From the NCBI RefSeq assembly GCF_004959935.1, contig NZ_SMYN01000016.1, forward strand, positions 16,124 to 80,123: a DNA stretch of 64,000 nucleotides. The letters run 5' to 3'. Shown in pieces: positions 1 through 8,205 of the stretch (its first letter is position 1; each line of letters opens with the position of its first letter). The notes below the pieces were generated by a model. It had not been told where the DNA came from. It saw only the letters and a list, made by a program, of their open reading frames with translations, and ran no database searches. The position numbers and the translations under genes are program-made. Source of the stretch: Falsirhodobacter xinxiangensis. GTDB taxonomy: Bacteria; Pseudomonadota; Alphaproteobacteria; Rhodobacterales; Rhodobacteraceae.

Positions 1-2
1 AC

Positions 3-179
3 GCGCTTGGCGCGATCAAGGCGGTGTCGGCGGCCAGTCTCGCGCTGCGGGGGGACGGCACGCATTTCATGCCGCTGGACAACTGCATCCGCGTGATGCT
101 GGAGACCGGGCGCGACATGAGCCTGAAATACAAGGAAACGTCGCAAGGCGGCATCGCGGTGAACCTGCCGGAATGCTGA
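3..179 (+). CDS. sdaA: L-serine dehydratase, C-terminal end (partial)
   Basis: The last 58 codons of a gene that begins before the window. The peptide ([20 protein letters not shown], a PLDNCI segment, then [13 protein letters not shown]) is the conserved C-terminus of iron-sulfur L-serine ammonia-lyases, which convert L-serine to pyruvate and ammonia in the cytosol. The KYKETSQGG stretch is the recognisable tail of the alpha domain. Three of the four cluster cysteines expected for the family would lie upstream, outside the window, so activity cannot be judged. The gene stops 24 bases before the MFS gene start and could be co-transcribed with it. Confidence 0.85.
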   Translation, partial: ALGAIKAVSAASLALRGDGTHFMPLDNCIRVMLETGRDMSLKYKETSQGGIAVNLPEC

Positions 180-203
180 AGCGGGAATCACGGGGAGGGG
201 TTC

Positions 204-1501
204 ATGGTTTCATTCGCCAGTCAGGATGGGAACAGCCTGGACGGGGCGCCGTTCCGGGCGATTCATCTGCTGGCCGCCGCTGCTGTCCTGGGTGGGGCGG
301 CGCTGGATGGCTATGTGTTGGGCATCGTCGGCCCGGCCCTGGCCATCGCGCAGGGGGAGTTGCGCTTTCGGCGCTGAGCCAAGGGCTCATCGCATCCAGC
401 GCCTTGATCGGGGTGTTCGTGGGCGGGTTGATCTTCGGCAACCTTGCCGACCGTTACGGGCGCAGGCCTGTCTTTGCGTGGAACCTGTTTTCCTTCGTCA
501 TCCTGTCGATCCTGCAGCTTTTCGTCACCGGGGTCTGGCAGCTGGTCGCGTTACGCCTTGCGCTGGGCCTTGCCATCGGCGTCGAATATGCCGTCGGCAG
601 CTCGGTCCTGGCCGAGTTTTCGCGTCGCAAGGGCAGGGGGATGCTGCTGGGCATGATCTCGGTCGCGTGGCAGGCGGGGTTCACGATCGCCTTCCTTGTC
701 GGGTCGATCTATGACGGATCGGACTGGCGGCTCCTGCTGGCCAGCAGCGCGATCCCCGCGCTTGCCGTGTTCCTGATCCGCCTGCGCTTGCCGGAAAGCC
801 CGATGTGGCTGAAGGCGCAGGGCCGCATCGCCGAGGCGCGCGAGATCGTCGACCGCCATTTCGGGCCGGAGTTCGATCTGCCCTCGATGGCGACGCAGCA
901 AAGCAACGCAACGCTGCGCGAGGTCTTCAGCCACAAGGATCGCTGGCAGCACATCTATTCCGGGCTGTTCTGGTTCTGTCAGGTCGGACCGTTCTTCGCC
1001 ATCTTCACCTTCATCACCCCGGTCTTCGTCGGGCTGGGGATCGAGGATGGGCTGATGGTGGATCTATCGCTGAACGTGGTGCAGATTCTGGGCGCCGTCT
1101 TCGGCGTCGTGCTTCTGGCCATCCTGTCGCGGCGCGGCTTCGTGATCTGGACATTTGCGGTAATGTTCGCGGTGCTGCTGGCCATCGGGCTGTTCCCCAC
1201 CGCGCCGCTTTGGGTGGTGGTCGCGCTGTTCGGCACCTACATGTTCGTCGCGCCTGCGGCCAACAACATCCAGTTTGTCTATCCCCCCGAGATTTTCGAC
1301 ACGCGGCTTCGTGCGACGGGGGTCGGTTTCTCGGCGGCGGTTTCGCGGATTTCGGCGGCGGCCGCGGTCTATGCCCTGCCGCTGCTGCTGGAGACGATGG
1401 GGGCCTCGGCGGCGATGATCATCATGTCGGTGCTGCCGGCTTTGGGGTTGGTTCTGTCGATCCTGCTTGCGCCGGAAACCAAGAACAAGGTGCTGCGCTA
1501 G
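204..1501 (+). pseudogene. MFS transporter with one-base frameshift
   Basis: A 12-TM major facilitator of the sugar/organic-acid porter type. The loop motif GNLADRYGRRPVF and the C-terminal PETKN signature are clear. The start is ATG 204, preceded by GGAGGGG. Frame one runs MVSFASQDGN to IAQGELRFRR and stops at 375-377. The family continuation (ALSALSQGLIASSALIG) is in another frame and stays open to 1501. Adding one G near base 362 restores GEL-ALSALSQG, so the lesion is a single-base deletion next to a G run, either real or a sequencing error. Restored length would be about 432 residues. The 3' end overlaps the convergent LysR gene by four bases (CTAG). The substrate is not predictable. Confidence 0.8.
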
Positions 1502-2514
1502 TCGTGCAGCATCGGGATGGCGTCGATCGCGGCCTTCAGATAATCGACGAAGGCCGTGATATGCGGCTTCTGCCGCGCGCGGGGCTTCAGCTTCAGGTAA
1601 TAGTTGCGGCCTGAATTCAACGGCAGATCGAAGATCCTGACAAGCTGCCCGTCTTCCAGCGGCTTGTAGACGTGGTGCCGCCAGCCAAGGATCACCCCTT
1701 GCCCGGCAATCGCCGATTGCACCAGCATGCCATAGCTGTTGGTCATGAAGGCGGGTACCGGGGCATCGATCTCTCCGGCATGGTGGTGGAACCAGTCCGA
1801 CCAGCGCAGGGGATACCAGCCGATGGCTTCGGAGCTCCAGTGGAAGCGGTGCAGTTCCATGATATCGGCGCGCAGCAGATCCTTGGGGCCGTCGAAAGGG
1901 CCATGGGCGGCCAGATAGTCTGGCGAGCAGACGGGATCGACGATTTCCGAGAACAGGGGCGTCAGATGGTCGCCGATCTCGGACCGCTCGTTCCCGCAGA
2001 CGATGGCGATGTCGACCTCCTCGAAATCCTGAAGGTGGTCGTTTTCGTCCGAGGCGAGAAGCGTGAACTGGATGTGCGGATGGTCGGCGCGATACGCATC
2101 GACCAGCGGCTTCACGAAGTTCGACATCCCGGCATAGGTCCCCGACAGGGTGATCGTCCGTTCGTCCCCGCCTTGTCCGACCTGCGCGATCGCATCGCTG
2201 AGCCGGTCGAGCCCGTGGGTGACGGCCTGAAGCAGAAGCCGCCCTTCGGCGGTCAACTCCATGCTGTTGTGCTTGCGCAGGAAAAGCTGGCAGTTCAGCG
2301 ATTTCTCAAGGCCGCGGATATGCTGGCTGATCGCGGCTTGGGTGACATGAAGCTCGCTTGCCGCAAGCGTGAAGCTCAGATGTTTGGCGGCCACCTCGAA
2401 TGTGGCGAAGGACCCGAGCGAGGGCAGGTGCCGCCGTTTGGGGGGGCGGTTGACCATGTCGACCGACCGGGGACGTATGCGGTCCTTGAAGATGTCCTTG
2501 CCCTTGGCTGTCAT
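1498..2514 (-). CDS. LysR-family transcriptional regulator (GcvA-like)
   Basis: 338 residues with an N-terminal winged HTH at about residues 30-90 (FATFEVAAKHLSFTLAASEL, VTQAAISQHI) and a C-terminal periplasmic-binding-like effector domain. The layout resembles GcvA-type LysR proteins. The start codon overlaps the stop of the upstream oxidoreductase gene (ATGA), so the regulator is the last gene of the leftward aldehyde dehydrogenase/oxidoreductase operon and probably controls it. An internal Met about 20 residues in is an alternative start, because LysR HTHs usually begin nearer the N-terminus. The effector is unknown; an amine or amino acid is a reasonable guess from the neighbours. Confidence 0.85.
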   Translation of the reverse strand: MTAKGKDIFKDRIRPRSVDMVNRPPKRRHLPSLGSFATFEVAAKHLSFTLAASELHVTQAAISQHIRGLEKSLNCQLFLRKHNSMELTAEGRLLLQAVTHGLDRLSDAIAQVGQGGDERTITLSGTYAGMSNFVKPLVDAYRADHPHIQFTLLASDENDHLQDFEEVDIAIVCGNERSEIGDHLTPLFSEIVDPVCSPDYLAAHGPFDGPKDLLRADIMELHRFHWSSEAIGWYPLRWSDWFHHHAGEIDAPVPAFMTNSYGMLVQSAIAGQGVILGWRHHVYKPLEDGQLVRIFDLPLNSGRNYYLKLKPRARQKPHITAFVDYLKAAIDAIPMLHD

Positions 2515-3848
2515 TCGTTATGTGCGCGCCATTCCTTCCACCGAATGAATATGTTCGCGCCAAGTTTGGCAAGGGGTGCGGGAGGAAGCTTGGTCGGCGG
2601 GGCCTGTGCGGCGAAGAAGTGGGTGACGTCGGTTGCATGGCCCAGCGCTGCCTCGGCGGCGGCGATGCCTGCCAGCGTGCTGCGCGTGGTGCCAAGGCCG
2701 TTGCAGACGGCAGCGGCGTAAAGCCCGTCGTCCAGCCGTCCGGCGATGGAGACGTTGTTGTTCGACAGGCACAGATGCCCCGCCCAGGCATATTGCATCG
2801 CCGCTCCGGCAAGCTGCGGAAAGCGGGTGTCGAACTTCTCGCGCATCATGGCGGTGGCGCGGCGCATGTGGCCGGGGGTCGTGACCATTTCCGGCAGCAT
2901 CTTGGCCATAGTGCGGGTCACGATGCGGTTGCCGCCCTGCGGGGTCGAGATGCGGCGCATCGTCGTGCCCATCGGGTCGGACGGGGTGACGCCCCAGTTG
3001 CCCGTGCCGCCGATGCGGGCAGGGTCCAGTTCCTCGGTCATGGTGGCGAACAGGAAGATGTGCAGCAACCGGCCCGCGCCGAAGCCGAAGCTTTCCAGAT
3101 GCCCGTTATTGGCAAGGATGACCGTACCCGCGTCGATCCGGCCCTTGGCCGTGCGGACGGACCAGCCGTCATCCAGCCGGACCAGTTCGGTGACCGGGCT
3201 GTTCTCATGGACGGCGATGCGCGGGGACAGACCTGCCAGCAGCCCGCGGATATATCCGGCGGGCTGGATCATCACCGTGCCGGGGGTGAACAGCCCCGAA
3301 CGGTAATGCGACGACCCGGTCAATTCCTTCATGCCTTGCGCATCGAGAATCTCGTTACCCTCGCCAAGCTTGTCCAAATGCTTGGCATAGGCGGTATTGC
3401 GGTCATGCGCCGCGGTGCTGGCGGCGCCGTTCACCTTGCCGTCGCGGCGGAAATAGCCGGACGGGATGCCGTATTCGTCAACCGCCGCTGCTGCGAAGGC
3501 GATGGCGTGGCGGTTCATGCGGATCAGTTCGCTGTCCGAACTGGAATTTTCGCCCGCGTAATCCTCGGAGGTCAACTCGTGCGGCAGATCGATCATGAAG
3601 CCCGAGTTTCGGCCCGCCGAACCTTGGGCGATCTGGCCCGCATCGATGACCGCGATCCTGGCGTGGGGTGCCAGCTCCAACAAGCGGCGGGCTGCGGAAA
3701 GCCCGGCGAAGCCGCCGCCGATGATGGCGAAGTCGGCGCGGGTGGCGGTTTCAAGCGGGGGCATGGCGGTGCGGGGGGGCAGGATCGCCTCCCACGCGGC
3801 GGGGCCGGCAAGCTTCTGCAGGCGTTTCGCGCGGATGGTCCGGGACAT
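2511..3848 (-). CDS. FAD-dependent oxidoreductase (PuuB/DAO family)
   Basis: 445 residues. An FAD-binding Rossmann motif DFAIIGGGFAGLSAARRL lies at residues 39-56, followed by a D-amino-acid-oxidase-type fold. About 25 residues precede the fold in the pattern of gamma-glutamylputrescine oxidases (KLAGPAAWEAILPP). Family members oxidise primary or secondary amines to aldehydes with release of hydrogen peroxide. The neighbouring aldehyde dehydrogenase would oxidise the product, as in the Puu putrescine pathway. No PuuA (gamma-glutamylputrescine synthetase) is visible, so the substrate may be another amine or amino acid. The gene lies 47 bases downstream of the aldehyde dehydrogenase and overlaps the LysR gene by four bases. 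Confidence 0.85.
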   Translation of the reverse strand: MSRTIRAKRLQKLAGPAAWEAILPPRTAMPPLETATRADFAIIGGGFAGLSAARRLLELAPHARIAVIDAGQIAQGSAGRNSGFMIDLPHELTSEDYAGENSSSDSELIRMNRHAIAFAAAAVDEYGIPSGYFRRDGKVNGAASTAAHDRNTAYAKHLDKLGEGNEILDAQGMKELTGSSHYRSGLFTPGTVMIQPAGYIRGLLAGLSPRIAVHENSPVTELVRLDDGWSVRTAKGRIDAGTVILANNGHLESFGFGAGRLLHIFLFATMTEELDPARIGGTGNWGVTPSDPMGTTMRRISTPQGGNRIVTRTMAKMLPEMVTTPGHMRRATAMMREKFDTRFPQLAGAAMQYAWAGHLCLSNNNVSIAGRLDDGLYAAAVCNGLGTTRSTLAGIAAAEAALGHATDVTHFFAAQAPPTKLPPAPLAKLGANIFIRWKEWRAHNE

Positions 3849-3868
3849 CGTAACCTCAGGTGGGAAAA

Positions 3869-3889
3869 GGGCCGGGGTTCGCCCGGCCC
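3869..3889 (-). terminator. Intercistronic GC hairpin
   Basis: Perfect 8-bp stem GGGCCGGG/CCCGGCCC with a 5-base loop in the 47-base gap between the aldehyde dehydrogenase and oxidoreductase genes. There is no clear T tract on the leftward strand, so it may attenuate transcription or protect mRNA ends rather than terminate fully. The same stem sequence recurs at 25116-25137. Confidence 0.5.
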
Positions 3890-3895
3890 GGATCG

Positions 3896-5401
3896 TCAGT
3901 CGATGCTGGCCGGTTCGGAATCGTTCAGGTCGATCCAGATGGTCTTGAGCTGCGTATATTGATCATGCGCGTGGATCGAATTGTCCCGCCCGCCGAAGCC
4001 CGACTGTTTGTAGCCGCCGAAGGGCGTGGAGATGTCGCCTTCCCCGAACGAGTTCACCGTGACAGTGCCCGCCCGCAGCATCCGCGCGCCGCGGATGGCG
4101 CGTTTGGCATTCGCGGTGAAGATCGACGCGGCAAGGCCGTATTCGGTGTCGTTGGCGGTGCGGATCGCTTCCTCGAAGCTGGCGACCTCGATCACGGTCA
4201 GGACGGGGCCGAAGATTTCCTCGCGCGCCAGTTGGTGATCGTTCGATGGAACCTCGACGATGGTCGGCTCCACATGGGTGCCATTGGCGGTGCCGCCCAT
4301 ATGGACGGTCGCGGTCTTCGCGATCTCCAGATAGGAGGCGACCTTGTCGTAATGCGATTTCGACACCAGCGCGCCGACGCGGACCGAAGGGTCCAGCGGC
4401 TCGCCCATGTTCCATTCGCGGGCATGGGCCTTCACGCGGTCCAGAAGCTTGTCCTTGATGCCTTTCTGGACGATCAGGCGCGATGCGGCCGAACAGTTCT
4501 CGCCCATGTTCCAGAACGCGCCCTGGACGACATGGGCGGCGACGGTGTCCAGATCCTCGGCATCGTCCAGCACGATGCAGGGGTTCTTGCCGCCCAGCTC
4601 AAGCACGACTTCCTTGAGGTTGGATTCGGCGGAATAGGTCAGGAACCTCCGGCCCGTCGCCGTCGATCCGGTGAAGGAGACCATGTCCACGTCGGGATGA
4701 CGGCCCAGCGGCTCGCCGACATTGGCGCCCGATCCGGTGACGATGTTCAGAACGCCCGCCGGCAGGCCCGCCTCGGTGGCAAGCTCGGCCACGCGCAGCG
4801 CGGTCAGCGTCGTCTCGGCGGCCGGTTTGAGCACGATGGAATTGCCTGCCGCCAGCGCCGGTGCAATTTTCCATGCCAGCATCAGCAACGGGAAGTTCCA
4901 CGGCAGCACCAGCCCGACGACGCCCACCGCCTCGCGCACGACCAGCGCGATGTGATCGTCGGACGAAGGTGCAACCTGATCATAGATCTTGTCGATCAGT
5001 TCCGCGTGCCATTTCAGGGTGTGGATCGTCTCGGGCAGGTCGATCGTGGCGACGTCGAAGATCGGCTTGCCGCTGTCGATGCTTTCCAGAACCGCAAGCT
5101 CATGCGCGTTGCGCTCCATCAGCTTGGCCAGCTTCAGCAGCACCTCCTTGCGCGCACCGGGGGAAAGACGCGACCAACGGCCATCCTCGAACGCGTCGCG
5201 CGCCTTTTGCACGGCGAAATCGACATCTTCGGCACCGCAGGCGGCGATCTCGGTCAGTGGCGCGCCCGTGGCGGGGTTCGCCGTCGTGAAGGTCTTGCCC
5301 GACTTCGCGGGCCGGAAGCCGCCGTCGATATAAGCGCTGGAGGGCAGCGAGATGGATGCGGCCAAGGCTTCGTATTCGGATTGGGTCAGAAGATCGGTCA
5401 T
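3896..5401 (-). CDS. Aldehyde dehydrogenase (PuuC-like)
   Basis: 501 residues, normal for NAD(P)-dependent aldehyde dehydrogenases. The oxyanion Asn is in LPWNFPLLM (Asn169). The general base Glu268 is in VVLELGGKNP, and the catalytic nucleophile Cys303 is in NMGENCSAASRL. SFTGSTATGRR marks the cofactor site. The protein resembles gamma-glutamyl-gamma-aminobutyraldehyde and betaine-aldehyde dehydrogenases and would act in the cytosol on the aldehyde formed by the adjacent FAD oxidase. Its start lies one base from the stop of the truncated dapA-like gene, so the original operon was dapA-like, aldehyde dehydrogenase, oxidase, lysR. The upstream deletion probably removed the native promoter. Confidence 0.9.
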   Translation of the reverse strand: MTDLLTQSEYEALAASISLPSSAYIDGGFRPAKSGKTFTTANPATGAPLTEIAACGAEDVDFAVQKARDAFEDGRWSRLSPGARKEVLLKLAKLMERNAHELAVLESIDSGKPIFDVATIDLPETIHTLKWHAELIDKIYDQVAPSSDDHIALVVREAVGVVGLVLPWNFPLLMLAWKIAPALAAGNSIVLKPAAETTLTALRVAELATEAGLPAGVLNIVTGSGANVGEPLGRHPDVDMVSFTGSTATGRRFLTYSAESNLKEVVLELGGKNPCIVLDDAEDLDTVAAHVVQGAFWNMGENCSAASRLIVQKGIKDKLLDRVKAHAREWNMGEPLDPSVRVGALVSKSHYDKVASYLEIAKTATVHMGGTANGTHVEPTIVEVPSNDHQLAREEIFGPVLTVIEVASFEEAIRTANDTEYGLAASIFTANAKRAIRGARMLRAGTVTVNSFGEGDISTPFGGYKQSGFGGRDNSIHAHDQYTQLKTIWIDLNDSEPASID

Positions 5402-5402
5402 G

Positions 5403-5702
5403 TCAGTTCCCCGCCTTGATGGCCGCGATGGTGGTTTTCAGGACGGCGATCACCTGTTCCAGTTCGCGCTTTTCATCCTTGTTCAGCCCCTTCAGCGGGG
5501 GGCGCATCGGTCCGGTGGGAACGCCGGCCATCGTGGTGCCATGCTTGATGCATTGGATGAACTTGCCGCCCTGTTCCAGCACGGTCATCAGCGGCAGCAT
5601 CGCCGACATGATGCGGCGGCCTTTGACGAAGTCGCCGTTCACGACGCAGGTTTCATACAGATAGACGTGTTCTTCGGGCAGGAAGTTCGACCCCGCGCAG
5701 AT
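5403..5702 (-). pseudogene. dapA-family gene, 5' two-thirds deleted
   Basis: About 95 codons of the C-terminal part of a dihydrodipicolinate synthase/N-acetylneuraminate lyase (DapA) family TIM barrel. The visible part runs from GSNFLPEEHVYLYETCVVNG to the terminal AAIKAGN. A full protein is about 300 residues, so the N-terminal two-thirds with the Schiff-base lysine are missing. Similarity stops near base 5700, where the opposite strand starts to match a glycine-betaine permease. No start codon with a ribosome-binding site serves the remnant. Intact homologues linked to PuuB/aldehyde dehydrogenase operons often act on amino-acid-derived oxoacids, but the original substrate cannot be read here. 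Confidence 0.75.
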
Positions 5703-6267
5703 GCAAACCGTTGCGCTTGTCACGGTCGCGGTCTTCGTCGCGGTGCTGATCGCCTTTCCGCTGGGCATCCTCGCCGCGCGCCGCCCACGGATCGAGGCTG
5801 TGCTGCGCCCGATCCTCGACATCATGCAGACGGTGCCGCCATGGGTCTATCTGATCCCGGCGGTGATGATCTTCAGCCTTGGCCGCGTGCCTGCCATCAT
5901 CGCCACCATCGTCTATGGCGTGCCACCGATGCTGCGGCTGACAACGATGGCCTTCAAGGGTGTGCCAAAAGATCTGAAGGAACTGGGCGCGGCCATCGGC
6001 GCGCCGCCCCGCGCGATCCTGACCAAGATCGAGATTCCGGCGGCGACGCCCACGCTGCTGGTGGGGCTGAACCAGTGCATCCTTCTGTCGCTGGCGATGG
6101 TGGTTCTGGCGGGCCTTGTCGGCGCGGGCGGCCTTGGGGCCGAGGTGACGCGCGGGCTGACGCGGATGGAAATGGGCCTTGGCCTGCGCGCCGGGCTGGC
6201 CATCGTCGCGGTCGCGCTGCTGCTGGACCGGGTGACACGGGGCATCCTGCAAAGGAAACGGACATGA
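5698..6267 (+). pseudogene. Glycine-betaine ABC permease, N-terminally truncated (ProW-like)
   Basis: About 188 codons from MQTVALVTVAVFVAVLIAF to ILQRKRT. The sequence matches the second half of ProW/ChoW permeases, including the coupling-helix motif ELGAAIGAPPRAILTKIEIP (EAA loop). Family members carry about 100 more N-terminal residues with at least two membrane spans, which are absent. An in-frame ATG at 5701 could still be used, but no ribosome-binding site precedes it and the matching ATPase gene is gone. The 3' end overlaps the proline-racemase-family gene (ATGA), which shows the ancestral operon order. The solitary ChoX-type receptor at 43.2-44.1 kb is a possible former partner. Confidence 0.75.
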
Positions 6268-7256
6268 GAAAGACTTTCTTCTGCATCGACAGCCACGCCT
6301 GCGGCAATCCCGTGCGCGTCGTGGCAGGTGGCGGGCCGATCCTGCCGCATCTGCCCATTGCCGAGCGCCGCGCGATCTTCATGCGCGATCACGACTGGAT
6401 GCGCACCGCCCTGATGTTCGAGCCGCGTGGCCATGACGTGATGTCGGGGGCGATCATCTATCCGCCCCATCGCGACGATTGCGACGCGGCGATCCTGTTC
6501 ATCGAGGTCAGCGGCTGTCTTCCCATGTGCGGCGCGGGCACCATCGGCCTTTCCACCGTGCTGCTGGAGGAAGGGCTGGTCGTGCCGAAGGTGCCCGGGC
6601 GGCTGTCGCTTGAAACGCCTGCCGGTCGGGTTGACGTCACCTATGACATGGAGGGCGGGCGCGTGAAATCCGTGCGGCTGTTCAACGTCGCAAGCTACCT
6701 TCACGCTTCGGACGTGACGGTCGAGGTGGAGGGGCTTGGGCCACTGACCGTCGACATCGCCTATGGCGGCAACTTCTATGCCGTGGTGGAGCCGCAGGAG
6801 AACTGGCGCGGGCTGGACGTGGGCGTGTCCGAGATCATCTCGCTGAGCCAGCGTCTGCGCCGGGCATTGGCCGAAGCGATCGATCCGGTCCACCCCGAGG
6901 ACGTCGCGATCCGGGGCGTGCATCATGCAATCTGGTGCGATGCGCCGCGATCGGGTGGCGACGGCCGCGGGGCGGTCTTCTATGGCGAAAGGGCGATCGA
7001 CCGCTCTCCCGGTGGGACCGGAACCTCGGCGCGGATGGCACAGTTGTTCGGCAAAGGGCGGCTCGGTCTTGGCGACGCCTATCGCAACGAAAGCATGATC
7101 GGTACCGATTTCGATGGCAGGGTCGAGGAGATCGTCAAGGTCGGGCCATTCACCGGCATCCGGCCCAGCATCGGTGCCTGGGCGCGGATCATCGGGCACA
7201 ACACCATCTTCGTGGATCATGCCGATCCACTTTGGAAGGGCTTCCAGCTCGTCTGA
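6264..7256 (+). CDS. Proline racemase family (hydroxyproline epimerase/dehydratase-like)
   Basis: 330 residues of the proline racemase fold. One catalytic cysteine is seen, Cys89 in LPMCGAGTIG. The second catalytic position, usually Cys (epimerase) or Thr (trans-3-hydroxyproline dehydratase) in a SPxGTGTSA motif, reads SPGGTGTSA here, with Gly250. The rest of that motif and DGRVEEIVKVGPFTGIRPSI are normal. Family members epimerise 4-hydroxyproline or dehydrate trans-3-hydroxyproline in the cytosol. With Gly250 the reaction cannot be assigned, and a changed or lost activity is possible. It follows the permease remnant by a four-base overlap, which suggests a former hydroxyproline/betaine uptake-catabolism operon. 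Confidence 0.8.
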   Translation: MRKTFFCIDSHACGNPVRVVAGGGPILPHLPIAERRAIFMRDHDWMRTALMFEPRGHDVMSGAIIYPPHRDDCDAAILFIEVSGCLPMCGAGTIGLSTVLLEEGLVVPKVPGRLSLETPAGRVDVTYDMEGGRVKSVRLFNVASYLHASDVTVEVEGLGPLTVDIAYGGNFYAVVEPQENWRGLDVGVSEIISLSQRLRRALAEAIDPVHPEDVAIRGVHHAIWCDAPRSGGDGRGAVFYGERAIDRSPGGTGTSARMAQLFGKGRLGLGDAYRNESMIGTDFDGRVEEIVKVGPFTGIRPSIGAWARIIGHNTIFVDHADPLWKGFQLV

Positions 7257-7443
7257 AAGACGAAATCCGGCGCCTTCGTCCTCGACTTCCAAACGCCAGC
7301 CGACCTATGGCCGGGCCGCATGCCAAGGGGGTCAGCGTTTCTTGTTCTGCTGGACGCCATCAAAAACACCGCGGCGCGCAATCGACGTCGCTGCCGTCAC
7401 GGGTGTTCGGTCGCGACTGCGGCTCGCGCTCCGAGGCGATGTT

Positions 7444-8205
7444 TCAAGACAGCGACACGTTGCCTCGGGGCCGGGCGACCGGTTGTCCCTTCGCGGCGTC
7501 CTTCATGAACAGCTTCCACAGAAAGCCGAATGTATCGTCGCCGAAAGATATTGCCTTGCGCGGCAGGGCAAGGCGATCGAATTTGGCAGTCGCCGCACCG
7601 CGCTGGCATGTCACGCCTGTCGAATACCCCGCAGTTTCCGCGGCTTCGAGTGTCAAAAGATCATGCGATCCATAGGGATAGCACATGTGCGGCACGGGTA
7701 GGCCCAGTTCGTGTTCCAGAAGCGCCTTGCTCTGCACCATCTGCTCGGCCTGCACGTTTGCGTCATGCTCGGCCAGATGGATGTGGTGGAGCGAATGGCT
7801 GCCGATTTCGACGCCCCTTCGGCTGATGTCGCGCAATTCGTCCCAAGTCATCAGCGGCGGCGTCTCGTGGCCGGATTCGGCGAGCCAATCCGCGGTCCCG
7901 CCGACCAGACCGGCAATGGCATAGACGATCGACGGGAATCCGTATTGCTCAAGCACGGGCAATGCGTTGTCGCGGAAATTCCGACACCCGTCGTCGAAGG
8001 TCAGGACCACGGCCCGATGCGGCATGGGGCTTTCGCCCCGAAGCGCACGGGCCGCGTCGGACATGGAGATCACCGGAATGCGCAAAAGGTGCAGCGCCCG
8101 CATTTGCGCGCGAAAGCGCCCGATGTCGCAATAGGACGCGCGGTGGGTCCTTATGTCGGAAAAGCTGCCGACCTGATGATACATGAGGATGGAGATGCCG
8201 CTCAT
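7444..8205 (-). CDS. Polysaccharide deacetylase (NodB domain)
   Basis: 253 residues from the ATG that overlaps the glycosyltransferase stop (ATGA); an in-frame ATG five codons earlier is an alternative. NodB motifs are clear: VLTFDDG with the catalytic base and metal Asp, and GSHSLHHIHL with the metal His pair. A CYPYG segment follows. Carbohydrate esterase family 4 enzymes remove N- or O-acetyl groups from polysaccharides. No signal peptide is seen, so it may act on a cytoplasmic or lipid-linked intermediate, or export may differ. Coupling to the glycosyltransferase suggests a small exopolysaccharide or glycolipid function. Confidence 0.85.
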   Translation of the reverse strand: MSGISILMYHQVGSFSDIRTHRASYCDIGRFRAQMRALHLLRIPVISMSDAARALRGESPMPHRAVVLTFDDGCRNFRDNALPVLEQYGFPSIVYAIAGLVGGTADWLAESGHETPPLMTWDELRDISRRGVEIGSHSLHHIHLAEHDANVQAEQMVQSKALLEHELGLPVPHMCYPYGSHDLLTLEAAETAGYSTGVTCQRGAATAKFDRLALPRKAISFGDDTFGFLWKLFMKDAAKGQPVARPRGNVSLS

